This document shows, one piece after another, positions 1 to 6,939 of a DNA stretch of 12,738 bases. The position numbers and the translations under genes are program-made. A model generated the notes under the pieces. It made no database searches. It had not been told where the DNA came from and saw nothing but the letters and a program-made list of their open reading frames with translations. This DNA is from Oscillibacter sp. (GTDB lineage: Bacteria; Bacillota; Clostridia; Oscillospirales; Oscillospiraceae). Where the stretch lies: positions 1 through 12,738 of the forward strand of contig JAHHSB010000025.1 in NCBI GenBank assembly GCA_020025415.1. The letters run 5' to 3'. The stretch's first letter is position 1, and each line of letters starts with the position of its first letter.

Positions 1-55
1 TAAGAGTTTCGGCGCCGTCCATGCTCCGCCGCTGGGCGGCGTCAAGCGTTCCGCC
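1..55. repeat. 55-bp direct repeat, left copy
   Basis: This stretch is identical, base for base, to 203-257. It begins with taagagtttcgg and ends with gttccgcc; after that the two copies diverge. It contains a short perfect hairpin (cgccgc at 27-32, loop tgg, gcggcg at 36-41). The copy may continue to the left of the window. It looks like a GC-rich palindromic intergenic element rather than a coding repeat. Only two copies are visible, so whether it is dispersed genome-wide cannot be judged here. Confidence 0.85.
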
Positions 56-205
56 AGGCGGGACCTTGGAATGGGTGGGCTTTGCCCGGCCATTCGGGTG
101 CCATGCGGGGTCCCCACGCGTCCCCGGCGCGTGGGGTGGGGCGATCTGGATGGGTTCATCAATGCCTACCTGACTCAGCTGGCCACCGGGGAACTGAAAA
201 AGTAA
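2..205 (+). pseudogene. C-terminal end of an unrecognised gene, possibly interrupted or duplicated (5' end outside window)
   Basis: One frame is open from base 2 to a TAA at 203-205 (67 codons plus stop). Its last ~20 codons read like ordinary protein: DLDGFINAYLTQLATGELKK, an amphipathic helix-like tail. The part before base ~140 is the translation of a palindromic element (rich in Pro, Arg and Gly, e.g. APPLGGVKRSARR) and does not look like natural protein. There is no plausible start codon with a ribosome binding site inside the window. Two readings fit. The tail could be a partial tandem copy of the 3' end of the gene to the left, which would itself stop at the TAA in bases 1-3. Alternatively, an element could have inserted in frame near the 3' end of that gene. 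I do not recognise the protein family. Confidence 0.35.
112..136. repeat. Perfect 9-bp palindrome within intergenic element
   Basis: CCCCACGCG (112-120) is followed by a 7-base loop and then CGCGTGGGG (128-136), a perfect inverted repeat. It sits in the 56-142 stretch, which also holds smaller hairpins (ccgcc/ggcgg around 51-61 and gggc/gccc around 77-87). There is no T-run after it, so it is not a standard terminator. The whole 56-142 stretch looks like a structured intergenic element. Confidence 0.7.
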
Positions 206-257
206 GAGTTTCGGCGCCGTCCATGCTCCGCCGCTGGGCGGCGTCAAGCGTTCCGCC
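203..257. repeat. 55-bp direct repeat, right copy
   Basis: This is the second copy of the repeat at 1-55, with the same internal hairpin. It starts exactly at the stop codon (203-205) of the open frame described at 2-205. After 257 the sequence turns A-rich (around 260-284) and leads into the MATE gene, with none of the 56-142 palindromic sequence. This copy is therefore shorter than the left one, or marks the border of a duplication. Confidence 0.85.
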
Positions 258-298
258 GCGAAATCGTCGAAAGAGAAAAAGGGATTCTGATACATACC

Positions 299-1690
299 AT
301 GAACGAAAAAGAAATCCAAAGCAGCCAGAAAGAGAATAAAATGGGCGTCATGCCCATCAACAAACTGGTTTTGAATATGTCCCTGCCCATAATGATCTCC
401 ATGCTGGTGCAGGCAATGTACAACGTGGTGGACAGTATCTATGTCTCCCACATTTCCGAAAACGCCCTGACGGCCGTTTCCCTGGCCTTCCCCATGCAGA
501 ACCTGATGATCGCCGTGGCGGCGGGCACGGGCGTGGGTATCAACTCCCTGCTCTCCCGCTCCCTGGGCAGCGGGCGTTTTCAGCGGGCGGAGCAGTCCGC
601 CGTCAACGGCGTGTTCCTCGCCCTGCTCAACTGGCTGGCCTTTATCCTCATCGGACTGGCCGCCGTTCCTGCATTTTTCAATTCCCAGACGGATGTGACT
701 GAGATCTTGGAGGGCGGCATCGACTATCTGCGCATCTGCTGCATCCTGTCGCCGGGCCTGTTTTTCGGCATCACCTTTGAGCGCATCCTCCAATCTACCG
801 GCCGCACCTTCTACACCATGATCACCCAGGGACTGGGCGCGATCATCAACATCCTGCTGGACCCCATCCTGATTTTCGGCTGGCTGGGTCTGCCCAAGAT
901 GGGCGTGTCCGGCGCGGCGGCTGCCACCGTCATCGGGCAGATCTGCGGCATGCTGCTGGCATTTTACTTCTGCCGCAGGAAAAACCCCGAGATCCCCCTG
1001 CACTTCCGGGGCTTCCGTCCCAACGGCGAGGTCATTCGGGGCATCTATGTGGTGGGCGTGCCCTCCATCATCATGCAGGCCATTTCCTCGGTGATGACTT
1101 ACGGCGTCAACCGCATTCTCATCACCTTCTCCACCACGGCCACGGCGGTGTTCGGTGTGTACTTCAAGCTCCAGAGCTTTGTGTTCATGCCGGTGTTCGG
1201 CCTGAACAACGGCCTGGTGCCCATTATGGCCTATAACTACGGTGCCCGTAAGCGGGAGCGGATCATGAAGACCTTCAAGGTGGGATTTTGCTATGCGGTG
1301 ACCATTCTGGGCATCGGCGTGCTGGTGTTCCAGCTGATCCCCGACGTTCTGCTGCACCTGTTTGAAGCGTCGCCCAGCATGATGGAGATGGGCGTGCCCG
1401 CCCTGCGGACTATCAGCTGGTGCTTCCTGCCGGCGGCCTTTTCCATCGTGGCCGGGGCGATGTTCCAGGCTATGGGCAACGGCGTGTTCAGCATGATCAA
1501 CTCCATCGCCCGTCAGCTGCTGGTGCTGCTGCCGGTGGCCTACCTGCTCAGCCTCAGCGGTCGGCTGTCGCTGGTGTGGCTGGCCTTCCCCATTGCCGAA
1601 CTGGTGGCGGTGGTGATCGCTGCGCTTTTCCTGCGCTGGATCTACAAACATCGGCTGAATTTTGAAGAAGCGCCTGCTGCATCCGAATAA
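299..1690 (+). CDS. MATE family multidrug/Na+ (H+)-coupled efflux transporter
   Basis: The protein (463 aa) is an inner-membrane exporter that moves drugs or organic cations out of the cell in exchange for Na+ or H+. It has the twelve-helix, two-half MatE architecture of the NorM/DinF superfamily at the usual length. The first half opens with MSLPIMISMLVQ and YNVVDSIYV (about residues 27-50), whose D45 matches the conserved helix-1 acid of the family. NILLDPILIF (184-193) and GVSGAAAATV (202-211) are typical end-of-half motifs. The second half starts near residue 245. The first ATG (299) has only a distant purine-rich stretch (276-284). An in-frame ATG at 341 (MGVMPINKL) has AGAAAGAG six bases upstream and could be the true start. 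No promoter is obvious. A strong terminator follows directly. Substrate cannot be inferred. Confidence 0.93.
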   Translation: MNEKEIQSSQKENKMGVMPINKLVLNMSLPIMISMLVQAMYNVVDSIYVSHISENALTAVSLAFPMQNLMIAVAAGTGVGINSLLSRSLGSGRFQRAEQSAVNGVFLALLNWLAFILIGLAAVPAFFNSQTDVTEILEGGIDYLRICCILSPGLFFGITFERILQSTGRTFYTMITQGLGAIINILLDPILIFGWLGLPKMGVSGAAAATVIGQICGMLLAFYFCRRKNPEIPLHFRGFRPNGEVIRGIYVVGVPSIIMQAISSVMTYGVNRILITFSTTATAVFGVYFKLQSFVFMPVFGLNNGLVPIMAYNYGARKRERIMKTFKVGFCYAVTILGIGVLVFQLIPDVLLHLFEASPSMMEMGVPALRTISWCFLPAAFSIVAGAMFQAMGNGVFSMINSIARQLLVLLPVAYLLSLSGRLSLVWLAFPIAELVAVVIAALFLRWIYKHRLNFEEAPAASE

Positions 1691-1700
1691 AAACGGCAAA

Positions 1701-1730
1701 GCGCCCCGGGGATGCCCGGGGCGCTTTTTT
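1701..1730 (+). terminator. Rho-independent terminator of the MATE gene
   Basis: GCGCCCCGGG (1701-1710) pairs perfectly with CCCGGGGCGC (1715-1724) around a 4-base loop and is followed by six T (1725-1730). It lies 10 bases after the MATE stop codon. On the opposite strand the same hairpin is followed by a broken T-run, so it may also help stop transcription from the convergent gene. Confidence 0.92.
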
Positions 1731-1739
1731 GCGCCGGGA

Positions 1740-1772
1740 AAAGGGAACGGAGGAGCAAGCTCCGTTCCCTTT
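1740..1772 (-). terminator. Terminator hairpin of the M23/SpoIIQ-like gene
   Basis: AAAGGGAACGGAG (1740-1752) pairs with CTCCGTTCCCTTT (1760-1772) around a 7-base loop. It sits immediately beyond the stop codon (1775-1777) of the minus-strand gene. The T-run on the minus strand is short (four T, then CCC), so termination here may rely partly on the second hairpin at 1701-1724. Confidence 0.7.
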
Positions 1773-1774
1773 CC

Positions 1775-2497
1775 TCATGAATTCAGAAATTCGTTGGGGT
1801 TCACGGCCTCTCCATTCTGGGTGACGGAGAAGTGAAGGTGGGGGCCCAAGCTCTTTTCGGCGATGGCCGTGGCGCCTACGGCGCCCAGAACCTGCCCGGC
1901 AGTGACGTCATCCCCCACTTCCACAGTGGGCTCGGCCTGGAGATTGGCGTAGGTAGTCACACAGCCATCCCCGTGAGAGACTACCACCGTGGTACCCATC
2001 AGGGGGTCATCGGTCACGGCAGTCACCGTACCGGTGCAGGCGGCTACCACGGGCGTGCCGGCGGAGGCTTCGATGTCCACTCCGTCGTGAGTGCGCCAGT
2101 CCCCCATGGTCTGGTTGTAGACCAGCTCATCCACGGAAAAAGCGGTCACCACCTCTCCGGACACCGGGGAAACGGTGAGTGAGGGCTCGGTGATCACCAC
2201 AGGGGTGTCATCCACCACCGGGACCTCCGGCGTCTCCGCTTCTCCCAACGTCTCCGCATTGGAATCGTCTGCGGGCAGCTCTGCCGAGCCGGCTACCTCC
2301 ACCTGGGAATCCACGTCCAGCTCCGGCGGGGTATTCGCGGATACCTGCCGGTCCGGCTCCTGATCCACGGCGGCCTGCTGGGTATTGTTGCGGTACAGGA
2401 CGAAGTAGCCTGCCACGCCCACAGCCACCAGCAGCAGCGCCAGCATCGCGTAAAAGCCGATGCCTCCCAGCGAACCGTTCCATTTTTTCTGATTCAT
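1775..2497 (-). CDS. spoIIQ: Membrane-anchored M23 (LytM) peptidase-like protein, SpoIIQ-like
   Basis: The protein has 240 residues: a short cytoplasmic N-terminus, one membrane helix (about 13-35), an acidic Pro/Glu-rich linker (about 40-105) and an extracellular M23/LytM domain (about 110-237). The zinc-ligand pattern of active M23 peptidases is present: H137-x3-D141 and the HLH pair H220/H222 in GPHLHFS, plus H175. This layout is that of SpoIIQ, which is made in the forespore, spans the intermembrane space and binds SpoIIIAH during engulfment. B. subtilis SpoIIQ has lost catalytic ligands whereas clostridial ones generally keep them, and this one keeps them. AAGGGAGG lies 7 bases before the ATG. 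A sigma-F-like promoter lies just upstream and a hairpin follows, so it is probably monocistronic. The alternative is a vegetative LytM cell-wall hydrolase. The M23 call is firm; the SpoIIQ identity is inference from topology plus promoter. Confidence 0.85.
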   Translation of the reverse strand: MNQKKWNGSLGGIGFYAMLALLLVAVGVAGYFVLYRNNTQQAAVDQEPDRQVSANTPPELDVDSQVEVAGSAELPADDSNAETLGEAETPEVPVVDDTPVVITEPSLTVSPVSGEVVTAFSVDELVYNQTMGDWRTHDGVDIEASAGTPVVAACTGTVTAVTDDPLMGTTVVVSHGDGCVTTYANLQAEPTVEVGDDVTAGQVLGAVGATAIAEKSLGPHLHFSVTQNGEAVNPNEFLNS

Positions 2498-2525
2498 TTA
2501 CCAGCCTCCCTTCGGCGTTTGTCTG

Positions 2526-2555
2526 CAGTATGGCCGGCGGGGAGGGATTTTATAC
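2526..2555 (-). promoter_or_regulatory. Sigma-F-like promoter of spoIIQ-like gene
   Basis: Read on the minus strand, GTATA (2555-2551) is followed by exactly 15 bases and then GGCCATACTG (2535-2526). This fits the forespore sigma-F consensus known from Bacillus (GYATA at -35, GGnnAnAhTR at -10, spacing near 15) at every defined position. The predicted start near 2519 leaves a ~20-base leader holding the ribosome binding site at 2505-2512. The spoIIQ gene is a classical sigma-F target in B. subtilis. No sigma-A promoter is evident in the same gap. Confidence 0.65.
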
Positions 2556-2577
2556 CTGTCTCCAAGGGAAATGCAGG

Positions 2578-2609
2578 AAAAAAGGGCCGGCCTTGGGGCC
2601 GGCCCTTTT
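2578..2609 (-). terminator. Rho-independent terminator of the trmL-pgk-tpiA-gpmI operon
   Basis: GGGCCGGCC (2584-2592) pairs with GGCCGGCCC (2597-2605) around a 4-base loop, flanked by A/T pairs. On the minus strand it is followed by six T (complement of 2578-2583). It begins 11 bases after the gpmI stop codon and sits just upstream of the spoIIQ-like promoter, isolating that promoter from the glycolytic operon. The symmetry (A-run on one side, T-run on the other) would allow function on both strands. Confidence 0.92.
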
Positions 2610-2620
2610 GATCGGGGCGT

Positions 2621-4138
2621 TTATTTGATGATCAGGGTCTTGCCGCTCATTTCCTGGGGCCGCTCATAGCCCAGCACATCCAGGATGGTGGGGGCGATGT
2701 CCGCCAGGCGGCCGTCAGTGCGCAGCTCCGAGCCCGCGCCCACCAGAACGAAGGGCACGGGGTTGGTGGTGTGGGCGGTCATGGGGCTGCCGTCAGGCTC
2801 TTTCATCTGCTCGGCGTTGCCGTGGTCGGCGGTGATCATGGCGATGCCGCCCATTTTCAGCGTGGCATCTACCACCTTGCCCACGCACTCATCCACCGTT
2901 TCCACGGCCTTTACCGCCGCTTCAAAGTTGCCGGTGTGGCCCACCATGTCGCAGTTGGCGAAGTTGAGGATGATTACGTCGTAGGCGCCGGATTCGATCC
3001 GCTCCACGCACTTGGCGGCAACCTCCGCCGCGCTCATCTCCGGCTGCAGGTCATAGGTGGCCACCTTGGGAGAGGGGATCAGCACCCGGTCCTCCCCGGG
3101 AAAGACCGCCTCGTTCCCGCCGTTGAAAAAGAAGGTGACGTGGGCGTATTTCTCCGTCTCGGCGATACGCAGCTGGGTCAGGCCCAGCTGGCTGAGATAC
3201 TCGCCCAGGCCGTTGCTCACCACCGTCCGGGGGAAGGCCACCTCCACGTTGGGCATGGAGGCGTCATACTCTGTGTTGCACACGAAGGTCAGGGGAAAAT
3301 ACTGGTGGGTAAAGCCCTTGAAATCCGGATCCACAAAGGCGCGGGTCAGCTCCCGGGCCCGGTCGGGCCGGAAGTTGAAGAAGATGACGCTGTCGTTGTC
3401 AGACACGCAGCCATCTTGGCAGCAGACCACCGGCTCCATAAATTCATCGGTGATACCCTGGGCATAGGAGTCTTTCACCGCTGCCACAGGCACGGGGTTG
3501 TAAGCTGCGCCCTCGCCGTAGACCATGGCGTCATAGGCCTGCTCCAGCCGGTCCCAGCGCTTGTCCCGGTCCATGGCGTAGTAACGTCCGGAGATGGTGG
3601 CGATCTTGCCTACGCCCAGCTCCCGGCATTTTTCCACCGTCTGGGCCACAAAGCCCTCGCCGGAGGTGGGGGACACGTCCCTCCCGTCCAGGAAAGCGTG
3701 GATATACACGTCGGTCAGGCCCTGGGCCTTGGCCATTTCCAGCAGGGCGAACAGATGGCGCAGGTGGGAGTGGACGCCGCCGTCGGACAGAAGGCCCATT
3801 AGGTGCAGGGAGGTGTGATTCTCCTTGCAGGCCTCCATGGCATGGAGATAGGCGGGATTCTGGAAGAAGGAGCCGTCGTCAATGGAGCGGGTGATGCGGG
3901 GCAGATCCTGAAACACGACCCGGCCGGCGCCGATATTGGTGTGCCCCACTTCGCTGTTTCCCATCTGCCCCTCCGGCAGGCCCACATCCAGGCCGGAGGC
4001 CTTCAGGGTGGTGTAGGCGTTGGAGGCAAAGATCTGATCCAGACGGGGGGTTTGCGCGGCGCGGATGGCATTGCCGCGGACCTGGTCGCTCAGACCAAAG
4101 CCATCCATAATGATCAGGGTGGTAGGCGTTTTATTCAT
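2621..4138 (-). CDS. gpmI: 2,3-bisphosphoglycerate-independent phosphoglycerate mutase
   Basis: This cytosolic enzyme interconverts 3- and 2-phosphoglycerate in lower glycolysis through a phosphoserine intermediate and needs two Mn2+ ions. At 505 aa it has the normal length of the alkaline-phosphatase-superfamily iPGM. Landmarks are D12 (IIMDGFG), the catalytic S62 (GQMGNSEVGHTNIG), H123 (GGVHSH), R153/D154 (DGRDVSP), R258/R261 (NFRPDRAR region), K330 (ETEKYAHV), D397 and H401 (NCDMVGHTG), D438/H439 (TADHGNAEQ) and H456 (AHTTNPVPF). All metal and phosphate ligands known from the Geobacillus enzyme appear to be present. GAGGAA lies 8 bases before the ATG. It is the last gene of the operon, 50 bases after tpiA, and ends at a strong terminator. 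In Bacillus the pH/Mn2+ sensitivity of this enzyme lets forespores store 3-phosphoglycerate; whether that applies here is unknown. Confidence 0.98.
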   Translation of the reverse strand: MNKTPTTLIIMDGFGLSDQVRGNAIRAAQTPRLDQIFASNAYTTLKASGLDVGLPEGQMGNSEVGHTNIGAGRVVFQDLPRITRSIDDGSFFQNPAYLHAMEACKENHTSLHLMGLLSDGGVHSHLRHLFALLEMAKAQGLTDVYIHAFLDGRDVSPTSGEGFVAQTVEKCRELGVGKIATISGRYYAMDRDKRWDRLEQAYDAMVYGEGAAYNPVPVAAVKDSYAQGITDEFMEPVVCCQDGCVSDNDSVIFFNFRPDRARELTRAFVDPDFKGFTHQYFPLTFVCNTEYDASMPNVEVAFPRTVVSNGLGEYLSQLGLTQLRIAETEKYAHVTFFFNGGNEAVFPGEDRVLIPSPKVATYDLQPEMSAAEVAAKCVERIESGAYDVIILNFANCDMVGHTGNFEAAVKAVETVDECVGKVVDATLKMGGIAMITADHGNAEQMKEPDGSPMTAHTTNPVPFVLVGAGSELRTDGRLADIAPTILDVLGYERPQEMSGKTLIIK

Positions 4139-4188
4139 GTTCTCGATTCCTCATTTCCTCATTGAAACCCGGAATGCCCGGCGGGTAT

Positions 4189-4962
4189 TCAGCCCTGATT
4201 GGCGGCGCGGACGATCTCCACGAACTGCTCGGGCTTCAAAGAAGCGCCGCCAATCAATCCGCCGTCCACATCCGGCTGGGCCAGCAGCTCCGCCGCGTTG
4301 GAGGGGTTCATGGATCCGCCGTACTGGATGGTGACGCTGCGGGCCACCCGGGCGCCGTACAGGCTGCGGATAGTGGCCCGGATGAAGGAGCATACCTCTC
4401 CTGCCTGCTCGGCGGTGGCGGTCTTGCCGGTGCCGATTGCCCAAATGGGCTCATAGGCGATGACGCAGCGGCGCAGCTTGTCGGCGGCCACCCCGCTCAG
4501 GGCACTTTTCACCTGCAGGGCGATCCAGTCGTGGGTCAGGCCGGCCTCCCGCTGCTCCAGGGACTCACCCACGCAGATGATGGGATTGATGCTGGCGGCC
4601 AGGGCGGCATGGACCTTTTTGTTCACGGCCCGGTCGGTCTCGCCGAAATACTGCCGCCGCTCGCTGTGGCCCACGATGACATACTTCACACCCAGGTCCT
4701 TAAGCATGGCCGCGGAGATCTCGCCGGTATAGGCGCCCTTTTCCTCGTAATACAGGTTCTCCGCGCCGATGGAGATCCGCAGGTCCTTGAAGGCTCGGAC
4801 CGCCGTAGACAGGTTGCAGGAGGGGATGCACAAAACCGTCTCGCACCATTTGGCGCGGGTCATGAGCTTTTTCATCTCCTCGGCATATTTTTTGGTGTCG
4901 GAAGCGGTCATATTCATTTTCCAGTTTCCGGCAATAATCGTCTTTCGGTATCTGCGATTCAT
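4189..4962 (-). CDS. tpiA: Triosephosphate isomerase
   Basis: This cytosolic TIM-barrel enzyme interconverts dihydroxyacetone phosphate and glyceraldehyde 3-phosphate. The 257-residue length is normal for bacteria. Active-site residues are N13 and K15 (AGNWKMN), H99 (VGHSERRQYF) and the general base E171 (AYEPIWAIGTGKTA), followed by the flexible loop 6 and the phosphate-binding YGGS (214-217) and GLIGGASL (235-242). One small variation: the usual GAQN is GAEN (67-70). AAGGGAG lies 10 bases before the ATG. It lies 146 bases downstream of pgk, with a structured spacer between them, and 50 bases upstream of gpmI. Confidence 0.98.
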   Translation of the reverse strand: MNRRYRKTIIAGNWKMNMTASDTKKYAEEMKKLMTRAKWCETVLCIPSCNLSTAVRAFKDLRISIGAENLYYEEKGAYTGEISAAMLKDLGVKYVIVGHSERRQYFGETDRAVNKKVHAALAASINPIICVGESLEQREAGLTHDWIALQVKSALSGVAADKLRRCVIAYEPIWAIGTGKTATAEQAGEVCSFIRATIRSLYGARVARSVTIQYGGSMNPSNAAELLAQPDVDGGLIGGASLKPEQFVEIVRAANQG

Positions 4963-5006
4963 GCTGTAAAAACTCCCTTTTCAATAGTATCTCCCATGGG
5001 GAAAAC

Positions 5007-5079
5007 GCCCCTCTCTCGCGGGGCAGATGTAGGGGCTCCCGGCGGAAACGATGCTCCGCCGAGAACCGAAGAATGCCCC
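5007..5079. repeat. Structured spacer between pgk and tpiA (nested inverted repeats)
   Basis: Two structures lie side by side. The first is a hairpin GCCCC (5007-5011)/GGGGC (5020-5024), which on the minus strand is followed by GTTTTCC and resembles a weak terminator. The second is an outer arm GGGGC (5032-5036)/GCCCC (5075-5079) enclosing CGGCGGA (5040-5046)/TCCGCCG (5055-5061). The gtaggggc...gcccc form resembles short palindromic intergenic elements common in clostridial genomes. The motif atgctccgcc also occurs inside the 55-bp repeats near the left edge. In the pgk-tpiA transcript it would fold and could modulate read-through or stability. Confidence 0.5.
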
Positions 5080-5108
5080 CGGTCCCGTCCGGGCCGGAAA
5101 AGGCTTGG

Positions 5109-6368
5109 TTATCGATCCTGCAGGCAGGCCACGCCGGGCAGCTCCTTCCCCTCCAGGAATTCCAGAGAGGCGCCGCCGCCGGTGGAGATGTGGGTCATCT
5201 GGTCGGCAAAGCCCAGCTGCTCCACCGCCGCGGCGCTGTCGCCGCCGCCCACGATGGTCACCGCGCCGGACTCGGCCATTGCCTTGGCCATAGCCTCCGT
5301 GCCCTTGGCAAAGGCGGGAAACTCAAATACGCCCATGGGCCCGTTCCACACCACGGTGCCAGCGCCCACCACAGCGTCACAGAAGGTCTGGGTGGTCTTG
5401 GGGCCGATGTCCATGCCCATCAGATCATCGCCGATGTTCATGGATTCTACTACCACGGGCGCAGCGTCGGCGGAAAACTCCGCCGCGGCCACCGTGTCGG
5501 TGGGCAGCAGCAGCTGCACGCCCTTTTCCTTGGCCTTGGCCAGCATTTCCCTGGCAAAGTCCAGCCGGTCGTTCTCGCACAGGCTCTTGCCGATGTTGCC
5601 GCCCTGGGCCGCCAGGAAGGTATAGGCCATGCCGCCGCCGATGATGATGGTGTCGGCCCGGTCCAGCAGGTTGCTGATCACGCCGATCTTGTCGCCCACC
5701 TTGGCGCCGCCCAGCACGGACACAAAGGGCCGCCGGGGATCGTCCAGGGCCTTGCCCATGACCTCCAGCTCCTTGGCCACCAGGAAGCCGGACACTGCCG
5801 GCAGATAAGCCGCCACCCCCACGGTAGAGGCGTGGGCCCGGTGGACGGAGCCAAAGGCGTCGGACACGAACAGCTCGCCCAAAGCGGCCAGCTGCCGGCT
5901 CAGCTCGGGGTCGTTTTTTGTCTCGCCCTTTTCAAAGCGGGTGTTTTCCAGCAGCAGGATCTGGCCGGGCTGCAGAGCCTTGGCCTTGGCCTGAGCATCC
6001 TCCCCCACCACGTCGTTGGCAAAGAGCACTTCCTGGCCCAGCAGCTCGCTCAGGCGCACGGCAACCGGCGCCAGGGACAGCTGCTTAAGGGACTTCTCCC
6101 AATCCTCCCGCTTGGCCTCTTTGCCCTTTTCTGCCTGCTTTTTGGCGTAGGCTTCAAAGGTGGCGGAGGGCTTGCCCAGGTGGGAGCAGGCGATCACCGC
6201 CGCGCCGTTTTCCAGCAGATAGCGGATGGTGGGCAGGGCCGCCACGATCCGCTTGTCGCTTGTGATGGCGCCGGTGGCCTTATCCTGGGGCACGTTGAAA
6301 TCACAGCGGAGCAAAACCTTTTTCCCGTGGACGTCTACGTCCAGGACCGTTTTTTTGTTGTAATTCAT
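5109..6368 (-). CDS. pgk: Phosphoglycerate kinase
   Basis: This cytosolic two-domain kinase makes ATP from 1,3-bisphosphoglycerate and ADP. N-domain substrate residues are R21, D23 and N25 (RCDFNVP), H63 (SHLGKP), R144 (ENTRF) and R177 (HRAHAS). C-domain nucleotide residues are K223 (GGAKVGDK), G245-G247 ([10 protein letters not shown]), N342-E349 (NGPMGVFE) and GGGDS (374-378), ending with [14 protein letters not shown]. At 419 aa it is about 20-25 residues longer than the usual ~395. The excess is a charged segment at about 68-95 ([18 protein letters not shown]) between HLGKP and SLAPVA, a surface position that varies in the family. AGGAGG (6376-6381) lies 7 bases before the ATG. It follows trmL after 46 bases and precedes tpiA. 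Confidence 0.98.
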   Translation of the reverse strand: MNYNKKTVLDVDVHGKKVLLRCDFNVPQDKATGAITSDKRIVAALPTIRYLLENGAAVIACSHLGKPSATFEAYAKKQAEKGKEAKREDWEKSLKQLSLAPVAVRLSELLGQEVLFANDVVGEDAQAKAKALQPGQILLLENTRFEKGETKNDPELSRQLAALGELFVSDAFGSVHRAHASTVGVAAYLPAVSGFLVAKELEVMGKALDDPRRPFVSVLGGAKVGDKIGVISNLLDRADTIIIGGGMAYTFLAAQGGNIGKSLCENDRLDFAREMLAKAKEKGVQLLLPTDTVAAAEFSADAAPVVVESMNIGDDLMGMDIGPKTTQTFCDAVVGAGTVVWNGPMGVFEFPAFAKGTEAMAKAMAESGAVTIVGGGDSAAAVEQLGFADQMTHISTGGGASLEFLEGKELPGVACLQDR

Positions 6369-6414
6369 ATGAATGCCTCCTATGCAAAAGATTCGGGGTT
6401 TAAAACCACAACAC

Positions 6415-6909
6415 TCAGTATTCCCCGGCCATGGAGCCTACAGACATCAAATGGGGAAATCCTGATTGACGAAGTGCTTCATAGACACACACGGCCACCG
6501 TGTTGGAGAGATTCAAGCTCCGGGCCTCCGACACCATGGGCAGCCGGATGCACCGGTCCCGATGGGCTTCCCGGAAATCCTGGGGCAGACCGGCGGTCTC
6601 CTTTCCGAAAAACAGCCAGCAGTCGGGCGAGAAGCGGGCCTGATCATAGCAGCGGGGGGCCTTGGTGGTGGTCAGCCACAGGTCTTGCTCCGCCTCCGGG
6701 TGGCGGCGGAACAAATCGGCCAGATTTTCGTAATCAAACACCTCCACCAGGTGCCAGTAGTCCAGCCCGGCCCGGCGGACCGCCTTTTCCGAGATGTCGA
6801 AGCCCAGAGGACGCACCAGATGAAGCCGGCTGCCTGTGGCGGCGCAGGTGCGGGCAATGTTGCCGCAGTTCTGCGGGATCTCCGGCTCCACCAGAACGAT
6901 ATTGAGCAT
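6415..6909 (-). CDS. trmL: tRNA (cytidine/uridine-34)-2'-O-methyltransferase TrmL (SPOUT family)
   Basis: This SAM-dependent SPOUT methyltransferase adds a 2'-O-methyl group to the wobble base of tRNA(Leu) isoacceptors in characterised relatives. The 164-residue length matches TrmL/YibK/CspR, which consist of the trefoil-knot catalytic domain alone. Family motifs are [15 protein letters not shown] (9-23), RPLGF (33-37), FGKETAGLP (101-109) and the SAM-binding knot RLPM...[19 protein letters not shown] (122-147). AAGGAGG lies ~7 bases before the ATG. It is the first gene of the minus-strand operon, 46 bases ahead of pgk, with a sigma-A-like promoter just upstream. SpoU-type rRNA/tRNA methyltransferases are less likely because those usually carry an extra RNA-binding domain. 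Confidence 0.93.
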   Translation of the reverse strand: MLNIVLVEPEIPQNCGNIARTCAATGSRLHLVRPLGFDISEKAVRRAGLDYWHLVEVFDYENLADLFRRHPEAEQDLWLTTTKAPRCYDQARFSPDCWLFFGKETAGLPQDFREAHRDRCIRLPMVSEARSLNLSNTVAVCVYEALRQSGFPHLMSVGSMAGEY

Positions 6910-6939
6910 CTGTTCCCCTCCTTTTTAAGAGCGATCCTC

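Noticed and set aside
1..257. CRISPR-like repeat-spacer arrangement
   Set aside because: There are only two copies, they are 55 bp long with a 147-bp interval, and no cas genes are nearby.
82..339. 85-codon plus-strand frame overlapping the MATE start
   Set aside because: It runs through the palindromic element and the second 55-bp repeat, has no ribosome binding site, and its Arg/Pro/Ser-rich product looks non-natural.
2771..6905. Long plus-strand open frames opposite gpmI, tpiA and pgk (343, 487 and 610 codons)
   Set aside because: They lie wholly antisense to enzymes with every active-site motif intact, lack ribosome binding sites, and their His/Gly/Ala-rich translations are typical of antisense frames in GC-rich genes.
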